From contig NZ_QCYK01000002.1 in NCBI RefSeq assembly GCF_003071345.1, positions 2,170,001 through 2,234,000 on the forward strand: a stretch of 64,000 nt of DNA, read 5' to 3'. A program made the translations under genes and the position numbers. The notes beneath the pieces are model-generated. The model was not told where the DNA came from and did no database searches. It was given only the letters and a program-made list of their open reading frames with translations. Below are positions 61,417 to 64,000 of this stretch, piece by piece; position 1 is the first letter of the stretch, and every line of letters begins with the position of its first letter. This DNA is from Chitinophaga parva (GTDB lineage Bacteria > Bacteroidota > Bacteroidia > Chitinophagales > Chitinophagaceae).

Positions 61417-62574
61417 TTAAAACCCGCTCACGCTCACGTTGTAGTGCGTGTAAGTGGTAAAGCCCAGGAAAGTCTTGTCTGCTGTGAGTCCCAGCGGATC
61501 CTGCAGGCCACGCAGGTAGTTCAGGTTAGCCGTATTGTAATGATGGTTTGCTACCTCGGTGCCAGGGAATACCGGGCTGGAAGTGGAGCATACGCCGCAA
61601 TAAGCGCCGGTGTAGGCAGTGCGCATGAAGTCGTATCCTTTGCTCAGCAAGCTGCTGTTGTAAGTCCATAGGGAGTTGTCGCCCTGGATGGTGGCTATTT
61701 CCGCTGCGTACGCAAATGCGGTGAGAGAATACTGGTAGTGCACGCAGTCGTTGCGGTCGCACATTTCATTGATATAGCCGTTGGAGCCAATGATGATGGG
61801 CATGTATTGGGTGATAGCGTCGTAGCCGTTCTGGTATACCGTTGCACTGTTCAGGAATACGCCGATGGCCATTTTAGCATAGCCCATGGAAGCATTCCAG
61901 TTATTGTTATACACCGGGGTGTTGTTGATATAGTTGTTCTTTACGTTGTTCAGGTAGTTGTTAAACTGGTTGATATCAGTTTGAGACCATCCGCTGCCGG
62001 TGGCGCCATTGATCTTGTAGTAGCGCATGATCTCTGCGGCGGCTACGAAGCTGGGCGTGGTCCAGGAGGCTTCCAGGGAAGGCTGGTACTGGTTGGTGGT
62101 GCTGCTTTTCAGCGCGTAGTTCTGGAAGGTGTAGGCCCAGCCGTTGAGGATCTGGATACATTGCTGCGCATAGGTAGCAGTACCGGTCTTAGCCCAGCGA
62201 AGCGCCAGGGCATAGGCCAGTACGGCATCGCGGCGGATCTGGTCTTTGGAGGGGGAGGAGTCGCCATTGGAGCCTACCACCACCGTGGAATAGAAAGAGG
62301 TGGGCACAGACTGGCTATTTACAAAATCCAGTACTTTCTGGTAGGCATTGAGGCGGTCGGTGTTGCCACTGTTGGCCTGCCCGCCGATGTAGTCAAGGCT
62401 GGCGGTAGTATTGATCACGCCAGGGTGCACAAAGGAGGTAATAGCGGCGGGCCTGGATACCTGGTCGCCCTGGGTTTTGGGGCTTGCAGCCTGCTTGCTG
62501 CAGCTGACATACAACACGGCTGACAACACCAGGATGAAGCTCATGGTAGATACATACAGGATGTTCCTTTTCAT
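61417..62574 (-). CDS. Alginate-lyase-like lipoprotein
   Basis: The 385-aa protein has a lipoprotein signal (hydrophobic TMSFILVLSAVLYVSC, lipobox Cys at about residue 25) and an (alpha/alpha)-toroid alginate lyase domain. Family features are FVHPGVINTTASLDYI, RDAVLAYALALRWAKTG, the Asn-containing YNNNWNASMGYAKMAIGVFL, and RNDCVHYQYSLTAFAYAAEI with His and Tyr as candidate catalytic residues. It fits the alginate lyase superfamily that includes PL5 and PL38; I cannot separate these by eye. It would cut uronic-acid polysaccharides by beta-elimination on the cell surface or in the periplasm. Two identical LacI-type operators lie upstream. Confidence 0.8.
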   Translation of the reverse strand: MKRNILYVSTMSFILVLSAVLYVSCSKQAASPKTQGDQVSRPAAITSFVHPGVINTTASLDYIGGQANSGNTDRLNAYQKVLDFVNSQSVPTSFYSTVVVGSNGDSSPSKDQIRRDAVLAYALALRWAKTGTATYAQQCIQILNGWAYTFQNYALKSSTTNQYQPSLEASWTTPSFVAAAEIMRYYKINGATGSGWSQTDINQFNNYLNNVKNNYINNTPVYNNNWNASMGYAKMAIGVFLNSATVYQNGYDAITQYMPIIIGSNGYINEMCDRNDCVHYQYSLTAFAYAAEIATIQGDNSLWTYNSSLLSKGYDFMRTAYTGAYCGVCSTSSPVFPGTEVANHHYNTANLNYLRGLQDPLGLTADKTFLGFTTYTHYNVSVSGF

Positions 62575-62886
62575 AATCTGGAATTTATGGTTTGAGGTTT
62601 GAAAAAACGATGCTCAATAAAGTAAATGGTGCGTATGGGCAATGGTAGGCCGGGTTGCGTGCGGGTAATGCGCGCAAAGGGCAGTGAAACGTTACGGTTA
62701 GTATGGATACGAGAAGGCCTGTAGCGGCTGCGCGCTTTACGTGTCTGATCCGGGCTTTACTATTGAAAAATGTAAAAGCGTGTAGGTGGTAGTGCTAATG
62801 TGATAAAAGTACTTGCTCGTGGAATTTATAAGATCAAAGTACGGGCAGTGCCGGGGATTTAACTAATATTTCAGCAGGTTTATTTA

Positions 62887-62900
62887 CGAAATCGTTTTCG
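62887..62900. promoter_or_regulatory. LacI-family type operator, copy 1
   Basis: CGAAATCGTTTTCG is an inverted repeat around the central CG, with AAnCGnTT as in LacI/GalR-family operators. It lies about 50 bp upstream of the likely -7 box of the lyase gene. Confidence 0.65.
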
Positions 62901-62931
62901 GAGAAAGCACTGCTGGCATTGGGTTTGGGCA

Positions 62932-62945
62932 CGAAATCGTTTTCG
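62932..62945. promoter_or_regulatory. LacI-family type operator, copy 2
   Basis: This 14-bp site is identical to copy 1 and lies 45 bp further upstream. Here the palindrome extends by one pair to ACGAAATCGTTTTCGT. Confidence 0.65.
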
Positions 62946-63047
62946 TAAAAGGAGGGAGCGGTGCGCCTGCCAGGAGCACCGCGTATTTGGATTTGGTTGT
63001 GGATCTTGCTTCCTTTAAAGCAGGTAGATCAGCCCCTTATGTAGGTC

Positions 63048-63533
63048 TTACTGCTTATCGATGGGCTCCCATAGTTCGATCTTATTGCCTTCTGCATCGA
63101 GGATGTGCACGAACTTGCCGAAGTCGTATGTGGCTATTTCATCGAGCACAGTTACATTTTCTTTTTTGAGCTCGGCTACAAGGGCTTCCAGGTTTTCAAC
63201 GCGGTAGTTGATCATGAAATCTTTTGAGGAAGGCTCAAAGTATTTGCTCTTTTCTGCAAAGGGGGTCCAGAGGGTTTGGCCTTTTTTCGTAGAGTCTGTG
63301 TCTTCCCGCCAGGTGAAGGTGGCGCCGTAGTCGCCGGCGTCTATTCCCAGGTGGGTCTTGTACCAAAGTTTTGTTTGTTGGGGATCTTTGCATTTGAAGA
63401 AGATACCGCCAATGCCTGTTACGCGTTTCATGGGTGCGGGGTGTTTACTTGATTTGTTTAAAATGTTGTTAAGGGCGAACCCGGAGATGAACGAGGTTGC
63501 GATAACTAAAAGTAGGAATGTTTTTTTGATCAT
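63048..63533 (-). CDS. VOC (glyoxalase/bleomycin resistance) superfamily protein, exported form
   Basis: The 161-aa protein has an N-terminal hydrophobic stretch (MIKKTFLLLVIATSFISGFA) before the usual VOC start MKRVTGIGGIFFKCKDPQQT, so it may be exported or anchored; an internal ATG at the MKR would give a cytoplasmic form. Two beta-alpha-beta-beta-beta halves are visible, with LWYKTHLGIDAGDYGATFTW, then FMINYRVENLEALVAELKKE and the final GKFVHILDAEGNKIELWEP. VOC proteins are metal-dependent lyases, dioxygenases or resistance proteins; this one is not further assigned. A consensus -7 box lies 18 bp upstream. Confidence 0.88.
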   Translation of the reverse strand: MIKKTFLLLVIATSFISGFALNNILNKSSKHPAPMKRVTGIGGIFFKCKDPQQTKLWYKTHLGIDAGDYGATFTWREDTDSTKKGQTLWTPFAEKSKYFEPSSKDFMINYRVENLEALVAELKKENVTVLDEIATYDFGKFVHILDAEGNKIELWEPIDKQ

Positions 63534-63551
63534 ATGTTAAGGATTTTTGAA

Positions 63552-63559
63552 CAAAGATA
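63552..63559 (-). promoter_or_regulatory. Bacteroidota -7 box (TATCTTTG) of the VOC gene
   Basis: The minus strand reads TATCTTTG, an exact TAnnTTTG match, 18 bp before the ATG at 63533. It supports the longer start with the hydrophobic N-terminus. Confidence 0.65.
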
Positions 63560-63665
63560 CACGCCCGGGGCTATCGTCTCACAACGGGCGGCGGGCGATG
63601 CGATAGGCCTTACGGAAATCCCATTTGTTTCCTAACTTGCTCTTTCACCCAGTTTACCAGGCAGC

Positions 63666-64000
63666 ATGGAAACCTACACACTTTACTTTCACAGGCCCGA
63701 TTACGAAGGCCTCCTCGCCAAGGCCCGGGAAGCCTTTCCCCAGGCCAGGATCCGCAACCAGGTGCAAGACGGCTCTCAAAAGATAGAAATAACCACCACT
63801 TCCGGTTTCCTGGGTAGGCGCCGCTTCCTGGACATTAGTTACCGCCAGCGGGAGCAGCCAGGCTACCAGTTGCAGCGCGCTACCTGCCCGGTTACCGCGC
63901 AGCTCATGGGTATGTACAATTTCGTAGCCGGTATCGAGGCACAAGACAGTGCGGTGAAGGAGCGCCTGCTCCGGAAGATACAGACAATAAACGCAGAAGT
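63666..64000 (+). CDS. Unknown cytoplasmic protein, 3' end cut by window
   Basis: A frame from the ATG at 63666 stays open to the end of the window (111 codons seen). The product starts METYTLYFHRPDYEGLLAKA and continues with alternating strands and helices, including KIEITTTSGFLGRRRFLDIS, then MGMYNFVAGIEAQDSAVKER. There is no signal peptide or membrane segment. I do not recognise the family. An open frame on the opposite strand (63654-63944) is judged a shadow because the plus-strand product has better composition. Confidence 0.6.
   Translation, partial: METYTLYFHRPDYEGLLAKAREAFPQARIRNQVQDGSQKIEITTTSGFLGRRRFLDISYRQREQPGYQLQRATCPVTAQLMGMYNFVAGIEAQDSAVKERLLRKIQTINAE

Larger units (their letters stand above)
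62575..63047. other. 473-bp regulatory gap with two LacI-type operators
   Basis: This gap lies upstream of the minus-strand lyase gene and downstream of the VOC gene. It contains the two operators at 62887-62900 and 62932-62945. A minus-strand TACTTTG (around 62834-62840) could be the -7 box. No coding frame or RNA gene was recognised in it. Confidence 0.6.

Noticed and set aside
1-64000. CRISPR arrays, tRNA or rRNA genes, insertion sequences and prophage genes
   Set aside because: No regularly spaced 25-40 bp repeats, no cloverleaf or rRNA-like stretches, and no transposase, integrase or phage structural motifs were found in any frame.

Overview
The window looks like a chromosomal segment of a Chitinophaga-like member of the Bacteroidota. 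The signs are three complete SusC/SusD outer-membrane pairs plus the tail of a fourth SusD, ECF sigma/FecR pairs, a fused CcoN-CcoO cbb3 oxidase, promoter -7 boxes of the TAnnTTTG type, and many exported hydrolases. No rRNA, tRNA, CRISPR array, insertion sequence or prophage was seen. Both ends cut genes.

Layout. 1-5.6 kb: end of a plant-glycan utilisation locus (SusD tail, GH127 beta-L-arabinofuranosidase, membrane-anchored SGNH hydrolase, secreted esterase). 5.7-11.2 kb: housekeeping and orphan genes (J-domain/KTSC protein, nitronate monooxygenase, DUF4870 membrane protein, TPR-transmembrane-HTH regulator, small exported protein), with a striking inverted heptamer repeat at 5.67-5.82 kb. 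11.2-20.1 kb: a membrane regulator with an exported sensor-like region and a cytoplasmic winged-helix/BTAD domain, divergent from a SusC/SusD pair and a secreted endonuclease/exonuclease/phosphatase-fold enzyme. 20.2-24.8 kb: two secreted alpha/beta hydrolases and a WG-repeat protein. 24.8-36.9 kb: a microaerobic respiration block: hemerythrin-like protein and ccoI-ccoS-ccoNO-ccoQ-ccoP-ccoG-ccoH-SafE family gene on the minus strand, a divergent FNR-type regulator and hemN, and an acetate-transporter-like gene. 37.0-47.9 kb: ECF sigma, FecR, STN-SusC, SusD, glycerophosphodiesterase, purple acid phosphatase and di-heme peroxidase, all on the plus strand, which together suggest organophosphate scavenging. 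47.9-57.1 kb: DUF983 and AraC genes, then a minus-strand locus of sigma, FecR, STN-SusC, SusD and GH18 lipoprotein. 57.3-64 kb: membrane AraC regulator, a three-part M1 peptidase fusion, alginate-lyase-like lipoprotein with two LacI-type operators upstream, a VOC protein and a cut unknown gene.

Main points of interest. A GTAGACG heptamer array with 11-bp period is shared, including an identical 20-bp core, by the promoters of the DUF4870 gene and the WG-repeat gene, at similar inferred distances from the transcription start. One FNR-type box sits about 41 bp from the inferred starts of both fnr-like and hemN. The two ECF/FecR loci have SusC proteins with an STN signalling domain, while the locus with the membrane one-component regulator has a SusC without one. 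Two small oxidase genes, ccoQ and ccoS (54 and 57 aa), are easy to miss. All functional statements come from reading the sequence; no database search was possible.
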